From Arenibacter algicola (GTDB lineage: Bacteria; Bacteroidota; Bacteroidia; Flavobacteriales; Flavobacteriaceae): a stretch of DNA of 64,000 nt. This document shows positions 15,761 to 25,083 of the stretch, piece after piece. The translations under genes were made by a program, and so were the position numbers. The stretch is from assembly GCF_000733925.1 (NCBI RefSeq), contig NZ_JPOO01000001.1, positions 1,798,001 to 1,862,000 of the forward strand. Reading direction: 5' to 3'. A model generated the notes under the pieces. It was not told where the DNA came from, did no database searches, and worked only from the letters and a program-made list of their open reading frames with translations. Each line of letters starts with the position of its first letter. Position 1 is the first letter of the stretch.

Positions 15761-16780
15761 ATGAAGGCCGTTTATTTGGTGAAATATGGCAAGTCTAATA
15801 CTGCATTTGAAATTCGGGAAGTCAATACTCCAGAAGTATCGGATGATCAGGTGCTTATTAAGGTGGAAGCTTTCGGAATTAACTTTGCCGATGTCATGGC
15901 CAGGTTGGGACTTTATAAAGGGGCGCCACCATTACCTGCTTTGTTGGGATATGAGGTTGTTGGGCATGTTGAAAAATTTGGGAGTAATGTTCAGAATATA
16001 AAAGTGGGAGACCGTGTTAGCGCTATGACCCAATTTGGAGGGTATGCGGAATATGCCGTGGCCCAAAAGGAAGTAGCTTGCGTAATACCAGAATCCATGT
16101 CTGCAGGAACAGCCGTGGCCTTGGGTACACAATACACTACGGCTTATTTTTTATCCCATAATATGGCCAATATTCAAGAAGGGGATAAGGTACTTGTGCA
16201 TGCTGCTGCCGGAGGTGTAGGAACCGCCTTGGTGCAAATGGCACTGCACAAAAAATGTCTTGTTTTTGGAACCTGCAGTTCTTCGGATAAAATAGACTAC
16301 TTACGGAAAAATGGGGTACATCATCCCATTAACTATTTGAAAAAGGATTTTGTATCCGAAATTAGGACGATACTGGGAACAGGAGGATTGGATGTCATTT
16401 TTGACCCTGTTGGCGGTCTTTCTGTACGGAAGGGGTATAAACTGCTAGGAGCTGGAGGAAGATTGGTAAGCTACGGGGTTTCTTCTATGAACAGGACAAA
16501 ATCGATTTTAGGAAAAATAAGAGTTTTGGCCCAATTTGGAATTTATCACCCACTTCAATTTTTGAGCAATTCCAGGGGGATGATCGGGGTAAATATGCTT
16601 AAAATGGGGGAGGATAATCCAGAGAAGGTGGCCAGGGCCATGAAGGCCGTTATCGCTCTTGCCCAAAATGGCATTATTAAACCCTTTGTTGGTGGAGAGT
16701 TTAAAGTTGCTCAAATAGCCGAGGCACATGAGTATTTGGAATCGCGAAAATCCATGGGTAAAATAGTGGTAAAATGGTAA
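15761..16780 (+). CDS. MDR-superfamily NAD(P)H:quinone oxidoreductase-like enzyme
   Basis: The 339-residue cytosolic protein has a GroES-like N-terminal half (GINFADVMARLGLY, PALLGYEVVGHV, VGDRVSAM) and a Rossmann half with VLVHAAAGGVGTALVQMA. It lacks the structural-zinc Cys cluster, so it belongs to the zinc-free quinone-oxidoreductase/VAT1-like branch and reduces quinones or enones with NADPH. The C-terminal HEYLESRKSMGKIVVKW is typical. The SDR gene follows within 20 bases, so the two form an operon. No ECF-type box precedes it, so it is probably outside the adjacent sigma regulon. Confidence 0.85.
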   Translation: MKAVYLVKYGKSNTAFEIREVNTPEVSDDQVLIKVEAFGINFADVMARLGLYKGAPPLPALLGYEVVGHVEKFGSNVQNIKVGDRVSAMTQFGGYAEYAVAQKEVACVIPESMSAGTAVALGTQYTTAYFLSHNMANIQEGDKVLVHAAAGGVGTALVQMALHKKCLVFGTCSSSDKIDYLRKNGVHHPINYLKKDFVSEIRTILGTGGLDVIFDPVGGLSVRKGYKLLGAGGRLVSYGVSSMNRTKSILGKIRVLAQFGIYHPLQFLSNSRGMIGVNMLKMGEDNPEKVARAMKAVIALAQNGIIKPFVGGEFKVAQIAEAHEYLESRKSMGKIVVKW

Positions 16781-16799
16781 AGTGGAAAGACCTAAAGGC

Positions 16800-17678
16800 A
16801 TGAATAATCACTCTCTAAAAGATAAGGTTGCCTTAGTCAGTGGATCTAGTATGGGCATAGGAAAGGCCATAGCTATTGAGTTGGCCCAAAGAGGTGCAAA
16901 AGTGGTTATGAACGGTCGGGAAAAGGATAGACTTGAAAATAGTCGCGAGGAATTGTCCTCAATGGGCTATGATGTAAAAGCTTTTATGGCAGACGTACGT
17001 CTTCCGGATCAATGTGCCAACCTAATTGATGAAACTATTCTTAGCTATGGACAGTTGGATATCTTGGTCAACAATGCAGGAATAAGTAGTAGGGGTTCCT
17101 TGGAGGAAATGGCCACTTCCAATTTTATTATGCTTATGGAAACCAATTTTAATGGCTCCGCCTATCTTAGCAAATATGCCCTTGAGCATTTAAAAAAGAC
17201 CCGCGGACATGTTGTCTTTATTAATAGTGCCGGTGGTTTCCGGGGAATGCCCTATAATTCTGCCTATACAGCATCAAAATTGGCCCAGGCGGCCTTGGTG
17301 GATGCTTTACGGATAGAGTGGTATGACTATGGAATCCATGTGGGTATTGCCCATGTTGGCTTTACTGTTAATGATCCCGAAAAAAGAATTCTGGACGTAG
17401 ATGGTTCATGGATCTATTTGCCGCAAAGAACAAATGTAAACTTGGCATCTCCACAATCCGTTGCCAAAAGCGTTTGTGATATGATCGCCAAAAGAAAAAA
17501 GAGAATCACGTTAACACGATTAGGGATTCTGGCCAATTTAATAATTCGCTATTTTCCCATACTTACTGATTGGATAGTATGGACAAATAGGGAAAAGATC
17601 AAAGAAGAATTTACTTTAATAGGGGGTGAAAAAGCGTATGAAAACACCTCGCCCTCCATCTTTCCCAAGAAAGATTAG
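16800..17678 (+). CDS. Short-chain dehydrogenase/reductase
   Basis: I choose the ATG at 16800 (MNNHSLKDKVALVSG) rather than the in-frame GTG at 16782, because the Rossmann strand begins 10 residues later. It has the SDR glycine motif GSSMGIGKA, NNAG, the catalytic Ser in FINSAGGF and YTASK (Tyr/Lys). The length of 292 residues is slightly above the classical 250 because of a C-terminal helix reaching LIIRYFPILTDWIVW, a hydrophobic stretch that may associate with membrane. It probably works with the preceding MDR enzyme on an unknown carbonyl or lipid substrate. Confidence 0.85.
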   Translation: MNNHSLKDKVALVSGSSMGIGKAIAIELAQRGAKVVMNGREKDRLENSREELSSMGYDVKAFMADVRLPDQCANLIDETILSYGQLDILVNNAGISSRGSLEEMATSNFIMLMETNFNGSAYLSKYALEHLKKTRGHVVFINSAGGFRGMPYNSAYTASKLAQAALVDALRIEWYDYGIHVGIAHVGFTVNDPEKRILDVDGSWIYLPQRTNVNLASPQSVAKSVCDMIAKRKKRITLTRLGILANLIIRYFPILTDWIVWTNREKIKEEFTLIGGEKAYENTSPSIFPKKD

Positions 17679-17736
17679 ACTTGTAATGGCCTCAAAGAAC
17701 CCACTGTCGAATTAATCTTAACTTAAATGAAAAAAT

Positions 17737-17767
17737 CATCCATTCCCAGAGTTGCTGGGAATGGATG
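17737..17767. terminator. Terminator hairpin between converging genes
   Basis: Perfect 13-base arms (CATCCATTCCCAG at 17737-17749, CTGGGAATGGATG at 17755-17767). A T-run follows on the minus strand, so it best serves the mono-heme cytochrome gene and may also stop the SDR transcript. Confidence 0.75.
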
Positions 17768-17815
17768 TGATAATTAAACCCCATTTTAATTTTTTCAAAG
17801 TCGTTTAATCAAAAC

Positions 17816-18418
17816 CTATTTGGCTTCCAATGGCTGAGGTGTGGCTAGTATGGCCGCGGGCACTACATTGTCAATTGGTTTAATTGTTTTTAAATATGCA
17901 AAAATAGCCTTAAGGTCCTCATCAGGGAAATTCCGATATTCGGTCCACGGCATGGGCGGTAGCAAAGGTCTTGTATTTTCCATTCCCTTAAATTTCCCTT
18001 CTTTTATGGCCTTTAAGAATTGAGCTTCGGACCAGTTGCCGATTCCAGTTTCATCCGGTGTGAGATTAGCGGCAAATGAGGTTCCCCAAGGTCCTACGGC
18101 GGCAGTAAGTCCCATACTGAAAAGTACATAAGATTTTGCAGTTTCCTTATCGTAAGGGGGTAGGTTCTCTTGGGAAGGATGCCCTGAGAGTCTTCTATCC
18201 GGATCAACCTCCGGACCTCTGTCGGTCATGATTTTGGGGGAATGACAATCATTACATCCAACGGAAGCAACTAATTGCTGACCTCTTGTAACCTTATCGA
18301 CTATAGTATTGGGTTCTGCTTTTGCCACAACGGCTTTGGCGATTTCTTTTTGCTTGGGGGAATTACAGGAAATACATAATATTCCCAACATACTAAATAC
18401 TAGATAGCACTTTTTCAT
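17816..18418 (-). CDS. Mono-heme cytochrome c lipoprotein
   Basis: The 200-residue protein has a lipoprotein signal (MKKCYLVFSMLGILCISCN, lipobox CISC) and one heme site, CNDCHSPK, about residue 55. A methionine-rich stretch LPPMPWTEYRNFPDEDLKAIFAYLKTIKP closes the c-type domain and offers the distal ligand. The fold matches the single-heme electron carriers or sensors often found near dehydrogenases and oxidases. It stands alone between a convergent SDR and a long upstream gap. The upstream region has no ECF-type promoter box. The redox partner is unknown. Confidence 0.82.
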   Translation of the reverse strand: MKKCYLVFSMLGILCISCNSPKQKEIAKAVVAKAEPNTIVDKVTRGQQLVASVGCNDCHSPKIMTDRGPEVDPDRRLSGHPSQENLPPYDKETAKSYVLFSMGLTAAVGPWGTSFAANLTPDETGIGNWSEAQFLKAIKEGKFKGMENTRPLLPPMPWTEYRNFPDEDLKAIFAYLKTIKPIDNVVPAAILATPQPLEAK

Positions 18419-18654
18419 ATTTTTTGATTTAAATTATATTGAACGAATTATTTGTAGATATTTTTCAATCTTCTTCTGTGTAGACATACTACCTTGGATT
18501 AAGGAGGTATGTTAGAGCCAACTACCCATTTGTTGGAAGGTAATGTTGGTTAGGTCCAATTATAAGAGAATAAAAAACTGTGTACGGTCAACCGGCCTGT
18601 AGATTACGGGAAAATAAAATCAATATCTAAAAAAAAGAGAGGGGAAATACATCT

Positions 18655-18672
18655 GTCCAATTTAAATTGGAC
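18655..18672. repeat. Perfect 18-bp palindrome, possible operator
   Basis: GTCCAATTTAAATTGGAC is fully self-complementary. Its right half continues as ATTGGACATAA, and ATTGGACATAA occurs again near 19988-19998, just upstream of the ThuA gene. A dimeric regulator site is possible; it is not tied to a known regulator. Confidence 0.35.
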
Positions 18673-18788
18673 ATAAAACACGGCCTAAAATTGCTTGCTT
18701 TGGCTTAAGTCAATAATCTAAAATTAATAAATATTCCAATATGAAATTGAAATATTTTTGGCTTTATGGAAGTATTGTAAATAAAAAA

Positions 18789-18814
18789 AGCCAATAGAAT
18801 TTGTTCTATTGGCT
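18789..18814 (-). terminator. Rho-independent terminator of the ThuA gene
   Basis: Perfect 11-base arms AGCCAATAGAA and TTCTATTGGCT with a short loop. An A-run on the plus strand at 18782-18789 gives a T-run for minus-strand transcripts. Confidence 0.85.
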
Positions 18815-18841
18815 TGGTAAAGATTGGTTGGTTAATTGGTG

Positions 18842-19963
18842 TTATTTAAAATCGGATACTTTTAGTTGTTTCTGATCCCAGTATTCGTCCTTCCTAAACT
18901 CATAGGTAGTAGGATTATAAGAACCTACCAATTCAACCTTGGTATTGGCAGGTACCGGTAGATCCAGCGCCCAATAAACGGCATTTACGACTAATCTCCT
19001 TGTTCCTTCAATCGTGAAATCTACTGCTGAAAAGGCCGTGGAGGTAAAGGCCTTTCCTTTATTTCCTCCAGGAATTTGATAGGTTTTGGTCCATGCTACC
19101 GGCATTAGTGGTGCACTTACATCTTTTCCTGTATTGTTGGTCTTGGCAGCTTCATCATCTGTGGGGCGCATTCCATAAAATATATCATTTTCGTCGAATT
19201 CGCCTTTCCTATTCATTACCTTTCCATAAATTATAGGTTGGGAATCACCGGACATTGGCAGGCGAACCTCATAGACATCGGCAGAGGCCCAGACATCCCC
19301 ATCTGCAATACTATTGGTAATTCCTGTAGTTTTTCCTGCATCGGCCACAAAACCTTTGGTACTTTGGTGCTTGTGGTGCCCGTGATGGCTTACCCAATTT
19401 TCGCCTAGAACAAGCCGGCCAAATCCACCGTCCCATTCTTCCAAATCCCCCTTATAGGAGTTTCCATAATGTTTATAACTGGAGACATCCTCATCTTTAA
19501 AGTTAAAGGCATGAGTAGCCGTTCTAAGTCCAATTACAGGTTTACCAGCCATAAGATAATCATCAATGTGTTTCATTTGATCGTCTGGCAAAGCTCTAAA
19601 CCTTGTAGAAATAATCATCAGGTCTGCACTGTCAAGAGCTTCCAGGCCTGGGATGTTTTTCACATAATTTGCATCAATTATACCAGGGTTGGCCGGATCT
19701 TGGGCGAACAATACGGTACAGTTAAAACCATGGTGTTCGGAAAGGATTTTAGCCAATTGCGGCATCGATTCCTCAGAGCGGTATTCTTCATCCCCAGAAA
19801 TAAGGACTATATGCTTTGCATTCTTATCACCACCTTCAAAAGTTAGCCATTGCTGGGGAGTGTCCGTAGTTTCCACGGGTGCCGTTTCATTCGTTTTGGC
19901 CTCTTTTTGTTCTTTACAGGCGAACAGAAAAAGGCAGATAAGGATGGGTAATAGATTTTTCAT
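18842..19963 (-). CDS. ThuA-domain lipoprotein 1
   Basis: The 373-residue protein has a lipoprotein signal (MKNLLPILICLFLFAC, lipobox LFAC) and a low-complexity linker. A ThuA-like glutamine-amidotransferase-fold domain follows: KHIVLISGDEEYRSEESMPQLAKIL, then ADLMIISTRFRALPDDQM, GKPVIGLRTATHAFNF and HKHQS. ThuA was first described in rhizobial trehalose and sucrose utilisation, linked to 3-keto-disaccharide metabolism. Here it would sit in the periplasm facing sugars. It is last in the minus-strand unit after the epimerase and MFS genes, and a paralogue starts the opposite operon at 23837. Confidence 0.85.
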   Translation of the reverse strand: MKNLLPILICLFLFACKEQKEAKTNETAPVETTDTPQQWLTFEGGDKNAKHIVLISGDEEYRSEESMPQLAKILSEHHGFNCTVLFAQDPANPGIIDANYVKNIPGLEALDSADLMIISTRFRALPDDQMKHIDDYLMAGKPVIGLRTATHAFNFKDEDVSSYKHYGNSYKGDLEEWDGGFGRLVLGENWVSHHGHHKHQSTKGFVADAGKTTGITNSIADGDVWASADVYEVRLPMSGDSQPIIYGKVMNRKGEFDENDIFYGMRPTDDEAAKTNNTGKDVSAPLMPVAWTKTYQIPGGNKGKAFTSTAFSAVDFTIEGTRRLVVNAVYWALDLPVPANTKVELVGSYNPTTYEFRKDEYWDQKQLKVSDFK

Positions 19964-20010
19964 TAATTATTTTTTAGTGTATTCATATTGGACATAATGG
20001 ACTGGATTAA

Positions 20011-20853
20011 TTATTTAATTCCCATGCCTTCTTGGATCAATTTCAAGCCTTTGGTATAGATTTCTTCGGAGGGAGAGTAATCCCGCCATACGTTTATGGC
20101 ATTGGCGAACTCGGGAATAATGGTGCTAAAAGCCTCAATGGTAAGCCAGCCGTCATACTTTATCTCTTTCAGGGCGGCAAAGACCTCATCCCAATGTACT
20201 TGTCCACTACCGGGGGTACCCCTATCGTTCTCGCTAATATGCACGTGCTTTAAATGGGGAGCAATGGTTCTAATTGCTTGGCCCTGACTTTTTTCTTCAA
20301 TATTCGCATGGTGTGTATCGAACATGGCGCCCAAATTTGGATGGTTTACCTCCTGGACCATACTGCCAAGGTCGGCCATAGTGTTGTATAGGTAACATTC
20401 AAATCTGTTCACGGCTTCAGGAGTAAGCACAATATTGGCTTTTTGGGCATATTCGGCCGCTTTATAAAGCATCTCATTGCTCCATTGTTTTTCTTGCAGT
20501 GTAGGTGGTTGGCGTGTAAATAGGGCAAAGGTGGAATGAAAAGGACCGCATATCACTTCAACATTGGCGGCCTCGGCCATATCTATGGTCCACTTTAAAC
20601 GCTCCAGGCCTGCCTCCCTTGTTTTTTTGTCGGGACTGGCAATATTCTGCTCTGGAGATAATGCACCTACTGCAGTGACACCCATATTGATGCTGGAAAA
20701 ATGCTTGCCTAATTTTGTATAATGCTTAAGATCCCCTTCTCCTAAGAACAGCTCAATACCATCATAGCCAGTTTTTTTTAGGGTATCTACAATATCAAAG
20801 TGTTGCTCTGTGACATGGTTAGTCCAGAGCAACATATTCATTCCAATTTTCAT
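20011..20853 (-). CDS. Ketose 3-epimerase/hydroxypyruvate-isomerase-like TIM-barrel enzyme
   Basis: The 280-residue cytosolic protein is an AP-endonuclease-2-type TIM barrel. Putative metal ligands are in order: Glu in LTPEAVNRFE, Asp in MFDTHHANIEE, His in HVHISENDRGTPG and Glu in TIEAF. The motif NRFECYLYNT closely resembles the D-tagatose/D-psicose 3-epimerase signature, while MFDTHH also fits hydroxypyruvate isomerase-like members. It would epimerise or isomerise a ketose in sugar catabolism. It lies between the MFS transporter (20 bases upstream) and ThuA on the same strand, so uptake, epimerisation and ThuA are probably coexpressed. Confidence 0.82.
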   Translation of the reverse strand: MKIGMNMLLWTNHVTEQHFDIVDTLKKTGYDGIELFLGEGDLKHYTKLGKHFSSINMGVTAVGALSPEQNIASPDKKTREAGLERLKWTIDMAEAANVEVICGPFHSTFALFTRQPPTLQEKQWSNEMLYKAAEYAQKANIVLTPEAVNRFECYLYNTMADLGSMVQEVNHPNLGAMFDTHHANIEEKSQGQAIRTIAPHLKHVHISENDRGTPGSGQVHWDEVFAALKEIKYDGWLTIEAFSTIIPEFANAINVWRDYSPSEEIYTKGLKLIQEGMGIK

Positions 20854-20873
20854 ACTTTAATTTTATGTATTTT

Positions 20874-22142
20874 CTAATAGTCTGTTACGGGTTGGCCACT
20901 AGTAGCTTCAGCGGCATCGGTGTTTTTGCGTTTTTTGACCCAAAACCAAAGTATGGTAAATAGGACGATCAAAATAGCGGGGAAGGCTACCATAGTACCA
21001 AGGGTGGCCTGTCCGGATACCAGTTCCAATTCATCCCCGGTAAATCCTGCGGCAGCGGCTTCTGCCTTGTCAGAATCGATCCAACCTCCAATAATAGGTT
21101 GGAATATGGATGAGGAGAACATACCTACAGCACCAATAATGGACATTCCCAAGGCACCACTTTTTGGTATTTTGTCTGCAATGAAACCAATCATGTTTGG
21201 CCAGAAATAGGCTATTCCCAATGCAAAAAAGATGGCAGCAACATAAGCCATGGTTCCAGTTTGGGTACTAAAAAGATAGATACCTATTGTGGCTAGAACG
21301 GCAGAACCCAATAGGACTCCCGTTTGATCGAATTTGTGAACTACTTCCCCTCCAAAATAACGGGCTACGGCCATTAGTCCTGTAACCAGCGCTAATATAA
21401 TCATTGGTTCTGCACCACTCTTGGCCAAGATAAGGCCTACCCATTGTTGTGGACCAAATTCGGAGATAGCTGTCAAAGACATACATATAATCATGAAAAT
21501 AAATAGTGGGGACACCATGGCTTTTAAATTACCACTAAGGGTGGCAGCAGCTTCAATTTTGGCTTTAGGCCAAGACTGTCCAAAGTACAAATAGGCATAG
21601 ATCAAGGTTGGAATCATAATCACCCAGATTTGAGTCTCCCAACTTAAGCCTGCATCGGTCATGAATTTGGATACAAGACTGCCTATTACAATACCTCCGG
21701 GGAACCACATATGGAAACGGTTCATCATTCTACTCATTCTGGTTCCGGAGTAGGCGTCCGCAATCATAGGGTTACAGGCAGCTTCGGTACAACCATTACC
21801 AAGACCTATTAATAAGGTGGAAATGAGTAAGCCAACATAACTGCCAGAATAAATGGTTAGAATAATCCCTAAGGCATGGGCAAAGAAGGCAAATTGCATA
21901 ATGGCCTTTCCACCAACCTTATGGTATATCAATCCTCCGATAACCATGGATATCGGAAAGCCAAAGAACCACATGGAATTGATAAAGCCCAGTTGTTCAG
22001 CGCTTAAACTTAGTTCTTCTCCTAACTGTGGAAGAATACCGGCTCTAATACTAAAAGAAAATGCGGTAGTAATTAATGCGAAACAGCTACCGTAAAACAG
22101 TCTGTTGGCATTGGTTTTTTGTTGATCATTTGATTTTTCCAT
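20874..22142 (-). CDS. MFS sugar-type transporter
   Basis: The 422-residue inner-membrane protein has 12 predicted helices beginning at FYGSCFALITTAFSFSIRAG. It has a charged loop HKVGGKA between helices 2 and 3, and GLGNGCTEAACNPMIADAYSGTRMSRMMNRFHMWFPGG in the fourth/fifth helix region, features of the FucP/sugar-H+ symporter-like MFS branch. It ends in a cytosolic tail (KKRKNTDAAEATSGQP). It is the first gene of the minus-strand unit under the AraC-type regulator and probably imports the sugar acid or ketose that this locus metabolises. The substrate is not readable from sequence. Confidence 0.85.
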   Translation of the reverse strand: MEKSNDQQKTNANRLFYGSCFALITTAFSFSIRAGILPQLGEELSLSAEQLGFINSMWFFGFPISMVIGGLIYHKVGGKAIMQFAFFAHALGIILTIYSGSYVGLLISTLLIGLGNGCTEAACNPMIADAYSGTRMSRMMNRFHMWFPGGIVIGSLVSKFMTDAGLSWETQIWVIMIPTLIYAYLYFGQSWPKAKIEAAATLSGNLKAMVSPLFIFMIICMSLTAISEFGPQQWVGLILAKSGAEPMIILALVTGLMAVARYFGGEVVHKFDQTGVLLGSAVLATIGIYLFSTQTGTMAYVAAIFFALGIAYFWPNMIGFIADKIPKSGALGMSIIGAVGMFSSSIFQPIIGGWIDSDKAEAAAAGFTGDELELVSGQATLGTMVAFPAILIVLFTILWFWVKKRKNTDAAEATSGQPVTDY

Positions 22143-22672
22143 TGGATTTAATAGATTTTTAATTAGTTGGTGTATAATTTAATTTTTGATTTCAGCGTAT
22201 AAGTTTAATCTCTTTTTTACAATAATCATAATTTATTTTTAATTGATTTATCAAATAACAAATTAAAGACTACCTATTTTGCGCTTTTATTATACGGCAT
22301 TTACACCTTTTGTTTGAGATCCTTTCAACCAGAAAATTTAAAAGCTGATAAATTTAAACTTTAATGATTTTTTAAAGTTCCTATATCCTACTAAATAATG
22401 GTACTTTTTTGTCATTGTAATAAATTGGGTCATTGTCATTAAAACCTAAATGCATTGCAGCTTATAATATGTGTAGTATATAAGGAAGAATTATTCTGTA
22501 TTATGTGGCCCGAAATTGACAGATAATATGGTGAGGGTAAAATATGCTTATAATTTATTTAGACTGAGTTTTAAACTCTGGTAAATGGGTTAGGGTTGGT
22601 TATTACCGGATTTTAATCCTAAACTTCTAAATAATAATTGCGCCAATAGGGTGTGGGCCATAATTTATTTCA
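22143..22672. other. 530-bp intergenic region upstream of the MFS gene, with direct repeats
   Basis: Very AT-rich. GTCATTGT occurs at 22411-22418 and again at 22429-22436, spaced 18 bases apart, followed by a partial third copy GTCATTAA. Direct repeats of this kind are a common AraC-family site layout. I see no gene, RNA or terminator with a clear T-run. Confidence 0.45.
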
Positions 22673-23557
22673 TTAGGATATGCTTGTTTTGATATTCAAA
22701 AACAATTTTCGGTACTCATGGGGGCTCATATGTACGATTGCCTTGAATTGTCTGTTGAAGTTTGATAGGGCATTAAATCCACACTCATAACTTATTTGCG
22801 AAATATTGAAATTATCCTCCAGCAATAACTTTCTTGAATGCCCTATTCGGATTTCATTTACAAAGCGTGTAAAAGTCTTATTGGCCCTAGGTTTAAAATA
22901 CCTACAGAAAGAGGTGGTGGTCATATTGAGCATTTCCGCTATTTCTTCCAATGAGATTTTGGTCTTGAAGTTAGACATCACATAGTCGTAGACAATCCGC
23001 ATTTTGTCGGCATCATCCCCTTTAAAGACATTGGTGTACCCCGGACTGGACAATAGGTGATATTCTTCACTATTGGCCAGGATATCTATTATTTCCAGTA
23101 GTTTTATGATTCTTCGAAATCCTAGTTCATTATTTATTTTATGAATAAGTTTATTTATTTTATTTCGGGTTTCGCCATAGAATTCCATGCCCCGGACCGA
23201 ATTCTCCACAAACTTGTTTATATTATAAAACTCTTCCTTGCCCAATAAGGATTCACTAAAGAGATCGTGGTCAAAATAAATTACCAAGCCTCTGGTAGAG
23301 AGTTTGCTGTTTTTGTCAAAATAAGCGTCATCACTACGCCATAAATGTGGAAGGTTTGGGCCCGTAACAACCAGGTCGCCTTTTTCAAAAGATTGTACAT
23401 GGTCCCCAACAAATCTGGTGCCTTTGCCCTCTGCAATCAAGGATATTTGGAAGTCCGGGTGAAAGTGCCAATTTGGATTGAAGTAGGGGCCTACCATATC
23501 CTTGAAAATAAAAGTTTCTTTTGTTGTTAGGGTTTTTTCAATGTTGGGGGTACTCAT
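22673..23557 (-). CDS. AraC family transcriptional regulator with cupin sensor
   Basis: The 294-residue protein has an N-terminal cupin-like ligand domain (NPNWHFHPDFQISLIAEGKG, HVQSFEKGDLVVTGPNLPHLW, about residues 25-75). The C-terminal double helix-turn-helix comprises ISLEEIAEMLNMTTTSFCRYFKPRANKTFTRFVNEIRI and the second helix pair ISQISYECGFNALSNFNRQFKAIVHMSPHEYRK. Known members of this type bind a sugar and activate neighbouring catabolic genes. It is divergent from the seven-gene operon at 23837 and upstream of the MFS unit, so it probably controls both. Confidence 0.88.
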   Translation of the reverse strand: MSTPNIEKTLTTKETFIFKDMVGPYFNPNWHFHPDFQISLIAEGKGTRFVGDHVQSFEKGDLVVTGPNLPHLWRSDDAYFDKNSKLSTRGLVIYFDHDLFSESLLGKEEFYNINKFVENSVRGMEFYGETRNKINKLIHKINNELGFRRIIKLLEIIDILANSEEYHLLSSPGYTNVFKGDDADKMRIVYDYVMSNFKTKISLEEIAEMLNMTTTSFCRYFKPRANKTFTRFVNEIRIGHSRKLLLEDNFNISQISYECGFNALSNFNRQFKAIVHMSPHEYRKLFLNIKTSIS

Positions 23558-23836
23558 AAATTGGCGGATTAAATTTTATTTTGGCTAATTTAAGACAAAA
23601 AAGTGTCATCTTTTAGTAAGATATAGGGAATATTCATGCGGATAGTATTTTAGATTTGTAAACCTAAGTTTTTATTGTCAAATTTTATTGCTATAAATTT
23701 TAAGAATAGTGTATAAAAAGTGATAATAAATGTGGATATTGATAAACTAAATGGCTTAGTGTGCCCATTGGTTATCCGTGGAATTTTTATACTGTGATTC
23801 CCGCTAACTCTTGAGGGTAGGGTATTGAAATAGTTC

Positions 23837-25060
23837 ATGCGCCGGGTATTTAAGATTTGTATTATTATGTTGGAATCAGTAATTTTCGGATATTCTTTTT
23901 TTGGGAAGTTCACATGGAATGCCCTATGGTCTTTCTTGGTGGCTGGTGTGCTTGTTTCTTGTGGGAATAAGGACGGCAATGCCGTTGCCGATCTAGGTAA
24001 GGAATATTCGGAACAATTGATAGCGCAGACGGACAGAGTGGAGTTGGACAATGATGGTCCCTTGTTAAATGGGCAGGCCATTAAGGGTGAAAGGAGTCCG
24101 GATGAATACCGTATAACATACAATGGCTCGGAAGGTCCTGGAAAAGGTAAACATATTGTTTTTATAGCTACGGATCATGAATATAGGGGTGAGGAAACCT
24201 TACCTGCATTGGCCAGGATTTTGGCCAAAAGATATGGTTTTAGTTGTACCGTGGTTTGGGCTTTGGACGATGACGGCAATATCTTTCCCGGAGGGTCGGA
24301 CCTTAAGGGACTCGATGTACTTAAAAAGGCGGACCTTATGGTAATGTTCATGAGGTTTGCAAATTTTGAAGATGAGCAGATGCAATACATAGATGACTAT
24401 CTAAATAGGGGGGGGGCTGTAATAGGCTTACGGACTACCACACATGCTTTTAAAAATGCCGACAACCCTAACTGGAATCATTATGACTTTAAATATGAAG
24501 GTGAAAACAAGGCTTGGCACGGTGGATTTGGAGAAGTGGTTTTAGGGGAAACCTGGGTAGGCCACTATGGCAAGAACCATCAACAGGCTTCCAAACTGAT
24601 TATGGAAGAAAATAATAAGGAACATCCAATAATGCGCGGAGTACAAAATGCATGGGCGCAATGTGGAGGCTATAATGCCTACCCCCAAGGCAATGATTTG
24701 AAGATATTGGCCAGGGGAAGGGTGTTGAACGGAATGACCCCTGATGCGGCACCCGACACTAGCAAGGAAGAATTACCTGTTGCCTGGGTTAGGACTTACC
24801 AGTTGGAAAAAGGAAAGCCCGGAAGGGCATTTACAACTACCCATGGGGCTTCAGAGGATATCCTGAATGAAGGTTTTAGAAGAATGCTCATCAACGCCTG
24901 TTTTTGGGGATTGGAAATGGAAGATGTAATTAAAGAGGACAATCCGATAGATTTTGTAGGGGGGTATGAGCCAACTACATTTAATTTCGAGGGGTATCAG
25001 AAAAATGTAAAACCGTCCGATCTGAAGGGGTGGGAATCGGTAATAATGCCAAGAAAATAA
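23837..25060 (+). CDS. ThuA-domain lipoprotein 2, first gene of a seven-gene operon
   Basis: The 407-residue protein has a signal with lipobox LVSC. The ATG at 23837 gives a longer signal, and the ATG at 23867 would also leave a complete one. The ThuA domain covers about residues 95-390, with KHIVFIATDHEYRGEETLPALARIL, ADLMVMFMRF, GGAVIGLRTTTHAF and NHQQASKLIM. It parallels the 18842-19963 protein, but about 60 extra residues precede the domain. It starts the plus-strand operon that continues to 33845. Together with the other redox enzymes here it suggests oxidised-sugar (3-keto type) chemistry; the reaction of ThuA itself is not settled in general. Confidence 0.83.
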   Translation: MRRVFKICIIMLESVIFGYSFFGKFTWNALWSFLVAGVLVSCGNKDGNAVADLGKEYSEQLIAQTDRVELDNDGPLLNGQAIKGERSPDEYRITYNGSEGPGKGKHIVFIATDHEYRGEETLPALARILAKRYGFSCTVVWALDDDGNIFPGGSDLKGLDVLKKADLMVMFMRFANFEDEQMQYIDDYLNRGGAVIGLRTTTHAFKNADNPNWNHYDFKYEGENKAWHGGFGEVVLGETWVGHYGKNHQQASKLIMEENNKEHPIMRGVQNAWAQCGGYNAYPQGNDLKILARGRVLNGMTPDAAPDTSKEELPVAWVRTYQLEKGKPGRAFTTTHGASEDILNEGFRRMLINACFWGLEMEDVIKEDNPIDFVGGYEPTTFNFEGYQKNVKPSDLKGWESVIMPRK

Positions 25061-25083
25061 TATAACGAATAAAAACTATTGTT

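Larger units (their letters stand above)
18419..18841. other. 423-bp intergenic region with hairpin, palindrome and terminator
   Basis: An imperfect hairpin (18484-18512; arms match in 10 of 12 positions) lies 66-95 bases before the cytochrome start. A perfect palindrome lies at 18655-18672, and the terminator of the ThuA gene at 18789-18814. I see no coding frame or RNA gene. Confidence 0.6.

Noticed and set aside
11375..18418. Idea that the mono-heme cytochrome at 17816 shares the ECF promoter with the di-heme one
   Set aside because: No matching box in 18419-18841.
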